From positions 13,051,577-13,115,576 of the forward strand of contig OZ020591.1 in the NCBI GenBank assembly GCA_963971535.1: a stretch of 64,000 nt of DNA, written 5' to 3'. Below are positions 42,705-55,320 of this stretch, piece by piece. Position 1 is the stretch's first letter. Each line of letters begins with the position of its first letter. The position numbers were made by a program, and so were the translations under genes. Below the pieces are notes generated by a model. That model was not told the origin of the DNA. It ran no database searches and worked only from the letters and a program-made list of their open reading frames with translations. The stretch comes from Notolepis coatsorum (lineage: Eukaryota; Chordata; Actinopteri; Aulopiformes; Paralepididae).

Positions 42705-43612
42705 TAGGGATGCCCCGATCGATCGGCCACCGATCGTTATCGGCCGATAATCAGTATAAATATGCGATCGGGGAATTCCGATAATTAGTCATATTCGCCG
42801 ATCGCGGAAACTGATCAAGTGGATATCTCACTCGCTTGTCTCAGACGCACAGGACCTGCAAACTGCTCCTCCTCCCTAGCCCCGCCCGTACCCGTGTAGA
42901 GTTTGTAAACACAGAGGAGGCGGACCTCCTCTGCTGAGTCTAGATAGTGCATTCGATGTCTAACGGTATTTAGCCGGCTAGCTACTGATAGCTCCGGATA
43001 TCAACAAATGCCCCAGAAGTCTAGTGGTCCATGTTGATATCTCTGTTAGCTTGCGTTAGCTGACGATAGTTCACCGTTCAAAACGAAATGTCCGATTGAA
43101 CTAAATAGTTGTCTTAACGTCATCTAGCCGGCTAGCAGTAGCTACAGATAGCTCCTGATATCAACAAACGCTCCACAAAGTCTAGTAGAGACGTGTATGC
43201 TACCTGTTAGCTCACGTTAGCGCAAGTTAGTTCACCGTTCAAAACAAAATGTCCCATTAAACTAAATAATTCACTGAGGCGTTGTATTAACGTTATATAT
43301 CCGGCTAGCAGTAGCTACAGATAGCTCCTGATATCAATGTCTTATAACACTGATTCGATGCGTATTCGAGCTGAGGGCTTGCTGAGCACAGTTAAGTAAC
43401 GTTATGCCAATAGGGTCCAGGTGCAGCGCCGGAGAATCCTGGCCGTAGCTCTGCTCGAGGCTACTCGAGTATAGGTCCAGGTGCAGCTACGGAGAATCCT
43501 GGCCGTAGCTGGAGGCTACTAGAGTACACACAGACAGTGGAGCTTGTTGCGTGGTGGCGATGTCTCGCAGATAATACAAGTACAAGTCTAATTATATAAT
43601 ATATATATTTTA

Positions 43613-43644
<32 letters not shown>

Positions 43645-43766
43645 TAAAATAATTTTTAATTTCTTTTTAATCAAAAACGATCGGTATCGGATCGGTATCG
43701 GCCGATATGGCTCACGACGATCGGTGATCGGTATCGGTGGCAAAAAACGTGATCGGGGCATCCCTA
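42705..43766. mobile_element. Non-autonomous hAT, TAGGGATGCCCCGATC family
   Basis: The ends TAGGGATGCCCCGATCGATC and CGTGATCGGGGCATCCCTA are inverted and an exact 8-bp duplication GTATTGAT flanks it (42697-42704 and 43767-43774). Internally GCTAGCAGTAGCTACAGATA blocks and a TCCTGGCCGTAGCT block are repeated two or three times. An AT run lies at about 43620-43648. No transposase. Confidence 0.92.
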
Positions 43767-43899
43767 GTATTGATTAAGTAATCAATCAATATATTAAAAT
43801 AATTTGCTTCAAATTTTACTCTGGCCTCTTATTTAAGTGTATTCTTCAACATAATACCTTATCTACTTGAAATGTACTGATTTTTTTTTATATGTGACA

Positions 43900-43999
43900 C
43901 AAAAATGCGGCGGGTAAAAAATATGGTTGGCGGGTAGATTTTTCCCATCTACCAGCCACTGGCCGGTGAGTCAAAAAGTTAATTTCGCTCCCTGTAGAT
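43900..43999. mobile_element. hAT right end, CAGGGAGCGAAATTAAC
   Basis: Reverse complemented it begins CAGGGAGCGAAATTAACTTT and runs into TTGACTCACCGGCCAGTGGC. It belongs to the same group as the element at 56698-57741 (CAGGGAACAAACTTAAC). The partner end was not found. Confidence 0.5.
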
Positions 44000-44040
44000 A
44001 GGTCAGCAGCTGTAACATATATATATTTTTTATTATTATG

Positions 44041-44088
44041 TTTCAACAACGACAAAAAAAAAGCCAGCAGTGGACCGACATAACAAAG
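44041..44088 (+). pseudogene. hAT transposase fossil, left piece
   Basis: It reads SQQWTDITK on the plus strand, the N-terminal side of the motif that continues at 58191. The two pieces are separated by the 14-kb insertion 44097-58182 and rejoin with one copy of the 8-bp duplication CTGTCACT. Confidence 0.55.
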
Positions 44089-45398
44089 CTGTCACTCAGG
44101 GGAGGAAATTAGGCCACTTTACTCGCCAAATGAGTATTTTTTACGTTTGGCGAGTAATTCATGAAGAGCACTCGCCAGTCTGGCGAGTACTAGTAATTAC
44201 AAAACAAAACAAAAAAATCATTCTGCAATCTGCTGATTCGCTCACTGGCACAAGCCGAACTCTGACTCCCCCCTTGATTCCTCCCATTTGCGCCTCAATC
44301 CAACCATAACCAATGAACATCATCGTTGTACAGATGCGCTCTAAGCTCCTCCAATGAACACTCATTTTCTAGAAGATGCCGCCCATCTAGGAGAAGTGGA
44401 CAGATCACTGCGCGCGGACCTACAGACTCCTGCCACCGGCTTGACAACGTAGACAAACTTAGACAAAAACACATCAGTGGATGAAAATAATTGCATGTAG
44501 AGTCGTCGCTTTCGGATATCAGTGCGGTCTGACATGGGGGCGAACAATAGGATGCGACGCGTCTCCTTCGAGTCGGATGAGAATGACAAGTCAACCAGCA
44601 TTAGCCGGCTAGCTACCTAGCATGTAACAAGCTACCATAACGCGCGTTCAACATAGTGGACTATACTGAGCGGCTTTGCTTAAATGCAGCCGAGTGACAT
44701 TTTATTATTACCGGGTTTCCCCCCATATCACCACTCGCCCATATGCCCTTCACAACGGTGATGTTGTCATACTTGGCATTCAGAATACACCTGCTGAACC
44801 CCTAGCGTTGTCGATTCGGTTCCAATGTATTGTCATCTTACAGCACAAGTACAGTACAACCAGAATACATTTGGCATACAACCAGAGTGCAAATGTAACA
44901 AGTCAAGTTGTTTTATTTAGCTATTCCATTACAGTGAAATGCTTGGTTCTTTCACTGCCCAACTCAGTCCAACCTAGACCAGTCCAACCTAGTCCAGTCC
45001 AGCCCAGCATCTTTCACTGCCTAGTTCAGCCCAACCCAGTCCAGAATAGTTCCCTCTTTCATGTTAATATGTGATATCCTAATATTTTGAAGAGTAGAGA
45101 CAGTGTGATTAATACATGTTGTATGCTAATATTGTGAAGAGTAGAGACTGTTATTAATGTTTTATGCTAATAAATATCTTAAAGAGTAGAGACACGGTGT
45201 GATTTTACTATGATTGAAAATTAATTTAGACAAAGACATACAAAGAAGTAATTATCCGGTTTAGCTTTAGAATGGAGTAGGTCGCATGTGACACAGCTGC
45301 TCACCCGTTATTTTTTTTTGTTTTAAAAACATATTTATATACCATTAATGCGTTTAAAACTTGACGCATATATCAACTGAGACTATCAACTAACTATA

Positions 45399-46390
45399 TT
45401 GACCAAAAAAATCGAGATGTCACCAAAGAAAGCCACAACGAGTCCAAAAACAGTCGTAGAGGTCCCGCCGCAGGAATCAGGATTCGTACAGCGGACAGCA
45501 GGAAATATAGACTTGACAGTGGCCGCTTCAAGTTCAACCCCATCAAACACCTCCGCAGATACCGAACATATCATCCGGAAAATGGAGGAAATGGGGAAGA
45601 CAATAACTAGCATAATAACTCAAAAAGTAGATGATATTAAAGAATCTATTGAAGGCAAAATTGATGCGCTGAGAGCGGACGCCGACGCACAGATTAAACG
45701 CACCGAGGCTCTGGAAAAAGTAATGGAAGCCCACGAAAACAATTTCACTCGCATCTACAATGAAGTAGAGGTTAACAATGTTAACCTAACTGCTGAGATG
45801 AAGGGGAACTACAAAGAAATCAATACGGAGCTCAGCGAAATAACGTTGGAGCTTAAGCGAATCAATGAAGAACAGAAAGCCAAAATATTCGAGATGGAAT
45901 ATCAAAAACGCAAGCTGAATATTCGTATTGTCGGTCTGGACGAATCAGTGAGATGTGCAAACCCTGAAGAGTTTGCCACAGAATTACAGAAAATCTTGGG
46001 AACAGAGATCCTTCCTAAAATACCAGAGGTGGAACAGTGCTTCAGATTGGGGACCCTCTCCATTGGCAATAACGCTTAAAGCCCAGAGTGATATTGGTTA
46101 TACTGCGCCAAGTCAGAATAAAAGAAATGATTATTCGTGAAACTCGCAGGATGAAAGGCAATCTGAAATACATGGAGGTACCAATACACTGCTTTGAAGA
46201 TTATTGTTGTGATGTAGTGGAACTGCGTGCCAAGTTCAAGACGGTGATGTCTCAACTATACCTGGAGAAATACAGACCCCTACTAATATACCCTGCAATA
46301 CTTCGCATTGTCGATAAACAAGGAGCAAGGGTTCTCCTCAACTCGCCTGAAGATGCAGCCAAATTCTTGTCTGCACAACACGCAGAATAG
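45399..46390 (+). pseudogene. L1 ORF1 protein, one frameshift
   Basis: ORF1 encodes the RNA-binding chaperone of L1. The 226-codon frame from 45399 has a low-complexity N-terminus (MSPKKATTSPKTVVEVPP), a long coiled coil (about residues 60-175: KMEEMGKTITSIITQKVDDI to LKRINEEQKAKIFEMEYQKR), then the RRM-like start NIRIVGLDESVRCANPEEF. A one-base frameshift near 46075 moves it to 46088-46390 (ILVILRQVRIKEMIIRETRR, YLEKYRPLLIYPAILRI, ARVLLNSPEDAAKFLSAQ), the C-terminal domain. The layout matches L1 ORF1 proteins of the transposase-22 type. Confidence 0.85.
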
Positions 46391-47445
46391 TGTATAAATG
46401 GCCTTTTAATCTCAGTTATGCAAGGTCACCATATAGTACAATCTTTAATAACCGAGGATTTGGGACAGAGAGACCTACGTGCTCAGAGTTTTTGAATGCT
46501 TTCCCCGACGTGTTTATATTATTGCGGGCATATTGGATTCAAGATTGGAACACTCCAGAACATACTGGAACATTCAAACAATGTAAAAATGACATATTGG
46601 AATAATCTAGAACATCGAAGCATTCTTTGATATATGGAACATTCTGGAATATCAGCAATACGTGGTCATTCACTCTACCAGAAGCCCCTCGGGGGAATAA
46701 TCAACAGCTATCTAGATGCAGAACCACAGAGCCATCATAGCCGGCCGGCAGAAATATCACTCTACACAACGATCATCGCCCACCCCGGTCAGGGGAAATG
46801 CTGCATATACGTATTTAAAAACTGTTTTTTTATTAATGGGAAATAATTCCACTACTTCTCCAATTTATACTTTAGATGTTTAAGCATAGCAATGCTCTTT
46901 TAAGATCTAAGTTAATGTTCTCTTCCTTTTACTTGTTTTTTTCTTTTTCTTCCGCTCTCTCTGATTTATTGAGGCTCTCTCTTCAGTTCAATACCTTCAT
47001 ATTATTCATGGGTTACTATAAATTACACAAGTTCATATTAAAACGTATATATATAATTGAAGCTTATTTTTAGTCTTTATTTTTATCTCATTTAAATTTT
47101 TATTTATTTATTTTTTACGGGAAAGTGGCCAAGCCACAGTCGACATTCTACTTATGGTAGAATTTAGAGTGTTAGATCCTATGGTATACATAGGAATGTT
47201 AAGGATAATTGGATCATTCTGGGATATCCGGTGGTGCAAGGGAGGGAGTCATACGCAAAGGTTGTGTTCATGGAACACAATCCTGTACGACTCTCGGGGG
47301 GAGGGAAGGGTAGGGGATTTTTATTTGTATATATGTATGTTTTTAAGCTCGGCTCTCAACGGGACCTCACTAGTGGGATGTATATCTATTATTGCCTCGC
47401 ACTCCAGAAGCATTACCAAAAATTACAATGCAACATGTATAGACT
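46391..47445. other. L1 inter-ORF region (1.05 kb)
   Basis: No coding continuity links ORF1 and ORF2 here. Several short frames (46390-46605, 46634-46846, 46876-47073, 47154-47453) have no domain support. The spacer is long compared with mammalian L1; an undetected old insertion cannot be excluded, though no terminal repeats were seen. Confidence 0.5.
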
Positions 47446-47882
47446 ATGGCTAGTTTGAATATAATGATATGGAACACCGGGGGAATAAATAACCAACTCA
47501 AACGCAAAAGCGTGCTCACACTGATGAAAAGAGAACATGTGGACATTGCTCTGCTAAGCGAAACGCACATTCTAGGGAAAGACATAGATAAATTAGCGGA
47601 CAACATATACCATAATATCAGTCACTCCTCTATTGGTACGAGAACTCGGGGTGTAGCAATAGTCGTTAAACGTAAGTTGAATATTGTACTAAAGGGAGTA
47701 TGGTCTGATGTATGTAGAAGGTCGGATAACTATAGCTAAGATTGAACATAAGAACAGGAAAATAGCGTCGATAGCGGTATACCAGGGCTGTACGCTAAGC
47801 TTTTTCACTAGGGGCACAGAATTTTAGGGGCAAAGAATATTTTTTAGGGGCAAATTTTTAAATAACTATTTTACCATTATAG

Positions 47883-47933
47883 TAGGGCTGGGCGATATGG
47901 CCTCTAAATGATATCGCGATATTTTGACATTTC
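47883..47933. mobile_element. hAT left end, TAGGGCTGGGCGATATGG family
   Basis: TAGGGCTGGGCGATATGGCC and TGATATCGCGATATTTTGAC are the left end of the same family as 53704-54773, 60584-61335 and 63369-63946. No right end is found in the host element. The hAT at 47942 inserted about 59 bp downstream. Confidence 0.6.
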
Positions 47934-47941
47934 CTCTAAAG

Positions 47942-48505
47942 CAGTGGTTCCCAAAGTCGGGGTCGCGACCCAAAGGTGGGCCGCGAGCAGCCACGGGTGG
48001 GTCGCGAGATGATTTAAAAAAAAATAAAAAATAAATATTTATTTTATTTTTTATTTTTTTATTTTAATTTTTTTTTGTCAGGCCACTGAACTTAGAAGCA
48101 GGCCAGGACAGTGTTTCTAGTTGTATTCTAAAATGTGACTATATGGTTTTATATTAACTTAATAAATAAACAAAAACGAAAAATCTACTTATTTCAACGA
48201 ACATTTCAAACTAAATAACAGATTATGCACATAAAACGCTGAAAACAACCGAAGCAACAATAGTATTTTAATGAGGCTATTATTATTATCATTATTATTT
48301 TGCAACAAGTTAGCCCTCTCATAAATAGCACATATAAATGAATAACTAACTTGAACTAACTTAATAGGATTGAAGTGATATTTGGCTTAAAAAATCGTCG
48401 CATAAAAAAAAAAAAAAAAAAAAAAACCCTGACGATGTGCATTGGGCCGCGGCTCTCTGACGCCCTATTTTCTGGGCCCTGGCCTGAAAAGTTTGGGAAC
48501 CCCTG
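47942..48505. mobile_element. hAT (Charlie-like ends CAGTGGTTCCCAAAG)
   Basis: The ends CAGTGGTTCCCAAAGTCGGG and TTTGGGAACCCCTG are the classical hAT type. The exact 8-bp duplication CTCTAAAG flanks it (47934-47941 and 48506-48513). The interior is AT-rich with an A run at about 48403-48426. It is at the deepest level of the nest. Confidence 0.92.
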
Positions 48506-48763
48506 CTCTAAAGCACTTAAAAATGCTTGATTGAACCCTTTGATGCATACAGTCACGCCAAAATGATGATTATAATAAGTCCCTGCAACATATGTTTGCA
48601 TTATTAAACCATGAAGATGCTTTAAAAAATAATTTAATGAAAATTTACTAAGAGTAGTCTACTGACACACCAATAAAAAAAATTATTTACATCTAAGACA
48701 ATTTATATAAAAACTCTTGGGTGCCTTTTACACAGTACTGTGTTTTCTATCCACTTTAGCCAA

Positions 48764-48798
<35 letters not shown>

Positions 48799-50590
48799 CA
48801 CACTACTGTGAGAAAATAATAATCACACAGACTTAATGATTTTAGAATATTTCAGATAATGAAATTAAATGTTTATATCATCAACTATCCAGTTAGTATT
48901 TATACTGTGTGTAACATTTGGCTACTTTAAATCATTGAATGTAGAGAGAGACAGAGAGAGACAGAGAGAGAGAGAACGAGCCCCCCTTCGGGTTTTGATC
49001 GTCTAAGCTGCCGTAGGTGATGACGTCACACTCGAATGTAAACAGGAAGAGATGGAGACACACGGAGATGGGAATTGAATGATATACAGAAACGAATAAC
49101 CAATAAATATGAAGTTATGTTTAAACTTCTGTTGTCAAGCGTTGTCAATATAACCTACCCCCTTTCCTCACGAATGGAACTAGTCTTGTGGAGTCCGCTT
49201 TGACCGTTTTCCAGGGTTAGCAGAGATCGCTAGTTAGCTTAGCATAATCCTAATGGAGACCTTGGTTAGAAGCTACCGTTAGCTCATTGCTCGCGTCAAT
49301 TAAATTGCATGTTATTAAAGGTCCGCGCTGGTCTGTCTAATGAAATTACAACCGCAACATTATATTGCACTGTACAGCCCTGGTTGTAGGCTAATGTTTT
49401 ACTACAATTTGTATGGATTAATTTAGGAGTGAAATGCGAATGAAGGGTTGAAATCACCACTCGCAAGCTTGCCCGCAGATATTATTTTAAACTCGCACGG
49501 ACCAAATTAGGGGGCAATTTGCGATCATATCATCGCAGTGTACAGGCCTGTATACGCCCCAAATTTGTACGAAGAAGATTTCTTCACTACATTAACCAAT
49601 GCAATGTTAGACATTCCCGATTACTCATTTATAATAGGAGCGGATTTTAATGCCATCTGGAACCCAAGGATGGACAAATCTTACCTCGCCTTTTCCAGCG
49701 AACAAAAGAATTCATCGAAGGCATTAGTCAAAGATTACAGGTGTAAATGACTTATGGCGGTTACTTAATCCCACGACCCGAAAGTACTCTTGTCGATCTG
49801 CAAGACATAATACACTATCCAGAATAGATGATGTCTTTGCATCACAGAGACTATTTGATAATTATGAAGTGGAAATGATACCCAACGCACTATCAGATCA
49901 CTGTTATTTACTCCTTAAAGGTACATTTGGTATACTATCCTCCCGAGCCCCAAGATGGCGATTTAACTCGTTGCTGCTTAATAACAAGGAATTCATTACA
50001 CAACTCAAAGAAGCTCTTATAGTATTCCAACGGGAGAATGCAAACTCGGTGCAAGACCCCAGAATAATATGGATGTCGGTAAAGGGAATGATCAAAGACT
50101 TCACGGATAGCTTTTCCTCCAAAATGCGCAAGAATCAAAGCACAAAACTGGCTGAGCTGGAAACGCTTTACTCAACGTTATTTAATTCTCTGAAATACAA
50201 CAACTCAACTCGACTAGAAAATCAAGTTAACATACTAAAAATAGAGATCAATGCCATATACAGACAACAATCGGAAATACAAATACGCAGCACAAGACAA
50301 CAGCAGTACTCCCATGGTTCCAAACCCAGCCACCTATTAGCCATGCGATTAAGAATTAATGCAACATTTGCAGATATAACTACCATTAGAGCACAACAAG
50401 TACTTGTAACAGATCCTGTAAAAATAAACGATACATTCAAAGTATTCTACTCCGACTTATATAAATCAGAAATGACCTTCGATCAAAACAAAATGGACAC
50501 ATTTCTTAATCAAATTATTCTCCCTAAACTTTCAGAGGATGACGCTAAACAGTTAGAAACACCGATCACACTAGAGGAACTCAAGAAGGC

Positions 50591-52973
50591 TGTAACTGAG
50601 GGGTACAATTCCCTGACTGTATTGATAAGTATGGTATCATTAAACCACTACCGCTTTATGTACTTTAACTACTGGCCACACAGTACATGATATAGATATG
50701 ATGAACACTTTCCCACCATGAAACCAAGTCCACACAAATGTATCCGTCGAATATTTAATATATAGCAAAGGGTATATACAACGTTCACGTAATGACATTT
50801 ATGATTTGAATGCACTTGTAAGGCAAATGAGTATTCGTAGGCAAATCAACATTGAATGTCCAATCTCTGGTTACGCAGGAAGCAAGTATACAACCTGGTT
50901 CTTTAGGGAACTATAGCGATGGTACTTAATGATTATAGCTGGATATACTAAAGGGGGGTCCTGCTGGTTGTAAGTCAGTAGGGGGGGGGGGGGGGGGTTA
51001 GGAGAGCCGCCGGCGATATCCCATCTGGCCAACGATTTCTTGGGAGAATTCAGAGTGCTGAACACGGTGCCCACAGAACCTTGGTCCACAGATGAATACA
51101 GTTGGGCCCTCTTGTAGACGGTAGCTGCCGGTCCACAACGAAGAGACGTGAGGCGACCTCACTCGGGGTAGAGCGCCGTCTCACCTGGACTCCTCTCGGG
51201 GGGTAGTTCCAACACTCACCAGCAGGGGAGGAAATTAGGCCACTTTACTGGCCAAATGCTAGTATTTTTTACGTTTGGCTGGTAAAAAAAATCAGATACC
51301 CGCCAGTTGGCTGGTAAGCCAAAAAGTTAGTTTCCTCCCCTGCTGGCGAGTATACAAAAAAATAAAACATTCTGCAATCACTGCACTGGCAAACAGTGCG
51401 CGTCTTCTGAGTGTTCGCTTTAGTTGACAGTGCCACGAGAGCACTGCACAAGACCACCCGCGGACATATAATGTTTAATAAACGTTTGCGCAGTACTGGC
51501 CAACCCGCGGACATATAATAATAAAAGTCCCGCAGTACTAGGCTAGCCATCAGGAGCACTCGCAAACAGATAACGTTAAACACAGCAGAAGATGGAAAAC
51601 AGACAGACTGACCAACGGGGAACTGCATCCAACCCTAGTACAACCCTAGAGTATAAGTTACTAAGGACACATTTAAATCACAGAGGTGTAATGTTAGTCT
51701 ACTGGACTAAGTGGTTAGCTTCTAGTTAGCGTTTTAGCTATAGCTGCTTGCTAGCTAACGTTAGCCCCTTGTGCTCAAAGCAGCCAGCTAGGTGTATCTG
51801 TTATGACTATAATGTTTCCAAAAAAGCACCGGACTACGACGTAAGGTTAGACATTTTATTTCATGCTCAAAAGCCCCTGGCTTGCACATCGCAGTCACGA
51901 AAGGGGCTAGCTCAACCAGTGCACTGTGCACAACAGCACACCAACCCAACTGACGTTACCACAACACTTGACGGTACTTCACAGCACTGTCGTAAGACCA
52001 CCGTGCTGTCTTAAAGGCACAGTGTGCCTACCCAGATGCATACACAACATTGACGCGGCTTGACATACAAAGAAGTAATTATCACAATTAGCGATTTTTT
52101 TTGTCTGGTAAAAAATCTGCTTGGCTGGTAAAAAAAATCAGATACTCGCCAGTTGGCTGGTAAGCCAAAAAGTTAGTTTCCTCCCCTGCTCACCAGTGTT
52201 GGCTGTTATCCATGGCATAAATCAAAGCACCCAAAGCAAGTAGATAATCCAAGCCGTGTAGGGCTCGCCGTCGTCCGGGTAAGGTAATCCAATGTGCAGG
52301 TCCACTCGTCCTAGCCCAGAACTCCTCGGATGAAAGCACCACACGTGGTCTGCCCAGCCTGGTTAAGACTCTAGATAACGCGAGGAAACGATGGGGGTAC
52401 TACTCACTGTATAACTCTAACCGAACGATGCACCATACATAATAGACTATTATTAACTTAATAGAAATACGTCCCACTCGACGGTATAGTGCCAAACTAT
52501 GACAATTCAACTATTAATCCACACAATGTCTCAATGCCATTCTGAGGCCAAGTTGACCATACTGCACCACACGTGTATCGTGGGTGAGGCTTAACGTCTT
52601 GCCACTAGGTTGGAGGGTAAAGAACTAAGGGCTAAGGGACTAAAAGGAAGTTCTACTTTACTTGCGCCATATATATATGCGCTGTGAACAAATAGTACCA
52701 TTCGTATTTCGCCAGACGTATTCCTACGCGGAACCGGGCTAGTAACGACATGTTCGTCGGCACGATTGAACTTGAACCAAGGGGCTTGGCTGCTGGCGCC
52801 AAGTTCTTGTCCAATGAGAGAATGAAACTATTATGGGCTGTTAGTAGACTAAAGGGATATTCAGTGTATATGTACAAGGAATATACAAGGGATATCAAAC
52901 GATATACAAATACTATTAAATATATATCCATAAATAAATATATATATTCGGTTTAATCTGATCCTTCACAACA
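50591..52973. repeat. Solo LTR in L1 ORF2, split by a hAT
   Basis: It begins TGTAACTGAGGGG and ends CTTCACAACA (TG...CA) and is flanked by the exact 5-bp duplication AAGGC (50586-50590 and 52974-52978). ORF2 (LKKA then ITAMKSGKAPGRDG-like) resumes in register. Without the hAT at 51223-52188 it is about 1.4 kb. Its family is unknown, since no internal region remains. A G run is at about 50981-50998. Confidence 0.75.
51223..52188. mobile_element. CAGGGGAGG hAT, composite left end (966 bp), inside the solo LTR
   Basis: Same ends and same 120-bp miniature at the left end as 37418-38383, and the same total length. The exact 8-bp duplication CTCACCAG flanks it (51215-51222 and 52189-52196). It shows the composite form transposes as a unit. 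Confidence 0.92.
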
Positions 52974-53703
52974 AAGGCCATAACCGCAATGAAAAGTGGT
53001 AAGGCTCCTGGAAGAGACGGTTTCCCATCAGAAATGTACCTTTCTTGTTGGGACATAATTGGCCCCTTATTACTAAATATGATCTTATACTCAGTCAAGG
53101 AGGGGAACTTCCATAAAAATGACAATATTGCACTCATAACAGTCCTCCTTAAAAAAGACAAAGACCCCAACGAGTGCGGTAGTTATAGACCTTTAAGCCT
53201 CCTCGGAACAGATATCAAACTGTGCTCTAAGGTATTAGCCATCAGATTACAAAAGCATATGACGTCTTTAGTTCACCCGGACCAAACTGGCTTCATAGGA
53301 GGCCGCCTGATCACTGAGAACATAAGACGTATACTGCACGTACTTGATGCCGACAAGGAGGACACCATACCTAAGGCGATGCTGTCCCTGGATGCTATGA
53401 AGGCCTTTGACAGGCTGGAATGGTCGTATCTGTGGGCAGTGCTAGAAAGGATGGGGTTAGGAAAAGGATTCATCGATATGATTAAAGTATTATACAAAGA
53501 CCCATCGGCCATGATTACAACAGGCACAATCATCTCCCAAATATTTCCGGTATCACGCTCTGCCAGACAGGGTTGTCCTCTTAGTCCCGGACTGTTCAAT
53601 CTATCATTAGAGCCTTTAGCACAATATATAAGACAATCCCAATCCATAGAACCAATCGTAATCAAGGGCACACAACAAAAAATTTGTTTATATGCGGACG
53701 ATG

Positions 53704-54773
53704 TAGGGCTGGGCGATATGACGATATTATATAAATATCAGGTACAGTTCATTAACGATACACTTTTTAAACGTATCGTGGATATCGTGATGTTTTGCCC
53801 AAGAGGCTTGTATTGCGTCAATCTGGTCCACACGTTGACACTTTTGAACAGCGCCGCCCCACACACACTACTGCATCAAAAGTTACTACTTATGATAACA
53901 AAGGCATTCGTTTTGTGGCATTGACGTTATATAGTTACACTTTCAATAACATCAGCGTATTTACATAGCAACGACCGAGGTCGACCTAGATATAGCAAGC
54001 ATTAGCCGTTCATATCTCAGCCCGTGCTGACTCCGTTGTGCCCATTCTGCGGTCTGTTAATAACGTTTTCAATCAGACAGATGTATGGAAAGGCTTTTAT
54101 TATAACATCCGTTGCAGTAAAATCATTATGCCTCCAGTCGTTTAGTCATTCTGCAGAGCTAAAAGCTAAACGTCGGCCGCGGCGAGCTACCGCCGCCATT
54201 GTTGTTTTCATTGAGCTCTCCAATGGCGGAAGTAAAAAATTAATACGCGCTTGCCGATTGGTGCTAAGAACAGCAGGGCGGGTGCAAGCGATGTGACGTA
54301 ATTGGCAGACGCGACTGTCAATCAAAATGATTCTGTTTGCCGACTGAATGAATATAAACGTTATTAACAGATTGCAGCATAGGTACAATACAGTACAGCT
54401 CAATACAACAACAGTCAACAGTGGACTGGAGGATGCAGACCAGAGAAAGACTTTCGTCTTGTTTACATCAGGGTCCCCCATTTTCAATTCATCATATTTC
54501 ATATCTAAATCATATAATATCTCATTGCTAAATATATGCAATATATAATCTAATAATCCAATAATCTAAATCTAATATATAATATAAAAATGCTAAATGC
54601 ATGGGTATTTTATTTTGTCTTTAATGTTAGCTTGCAAACTCAAATACTGTCTTGGTAAGCCTCATAATGAATTGTTTGGGGAAAAAAAGAAAAACATCGT
54701 GATGCGTATCGTGTATCGCCGAAAGGTCAGAAAATATCGTGATATCATATTTAGGCCATATCGCCCAGCCCCA
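53704..54773. mobile_element. TAGGGCTGGGCGATAT hAT inserted in the RT YADD codons
   Basis: The ends are TAGGGCTGGGCGATATGACG and GGCCATATCGCCCAGCCCCA. The exact 8-bp duplication GGACGATG flanks it (53696-53703 and 54774-54781) and contains the YADD codons of L1 ORF2. Its interior (about 54030-54490) is the reverse complement of internal sequence of the CCGATA hAT family. Confidence 0.92.
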
Positions 54774-55015
54774 GGACGATGTAATATTGTTCATGCAAAA
54801 CCCCAACACCACATTGCCTCATCTGCTCAAGTTGATTGAGGACTTGTGATTTATCGGGATTTAAGATAAATTGGCCGAAGTCGGCTTTCCTTCCACTTAA
54901 CACCCCTGCAAAAAAAGATACAACCCTCCCAGGACAGATACCGATGGTAAAACATTTCAGATGCTTGGGAGTGGAAATATTCCCTACCATAAGACAAACG
55001 GTGAAGCACAACTAC

Positions 55016-55320
55016 TAGGGGTGGGACGATACATCGATCCAGATCGATACATCGATGTAATTATCAACGATCGAATCGGATCGATGCGATGTAATAAGAT
55101 CGATTCATATCGATACTCTTATTTTGAAAATCCTGTGGCGAGTCTCATAACTGATTGTGTTAAATGGGCATATGATATCATCTCATATCGATCGCAGGCA
55201 CCTGAATCTAATCGTATCGTATTGTATCGTGAGAGACTGTGATATCGGCAAATATCGTATCGTTGTCCAAAGAATCGATATCGTATCGTATCATGATGAA
55301 ACTGGTGATTCCCACCCCTA
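55016..55320. mobile_element. Short hAT MITE, TAGGGGTGGGACGATAC (305 bp)
   Basis: The ends TAGGGGTGGGACGATACATC and TGATTCCCACCCCTA are inverted, with the exact 8-bp duplication ACAACTAC (55008-55015 and 55321-55328). CGATACATCGAT-type subterminal repeats fill it. Confidence 0.9.

Larger units (their letters stand above)
47783..49550. mobile_element. DNA transposon with CAGGGCTGTAC ends in L1 ORF2
   Basis: The left end is CAGGGCTGTACGCTAAGC and the right end, reverse complemented, CAGGCCTGTACACTGCG. The target TATAC is present on both sides (47778-47782 and 49551-49555; 6 bp if the shared G is counted), and ORF2 coding (AVYAPNL) is restored on excision. A second inward-facing end (GCACTGTACAGCCCTG) is at 49366-49381. 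The short duplication is unlike the 8-bp hATs around it. Two more transposon ends are nested within. Confidence 0.7.
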
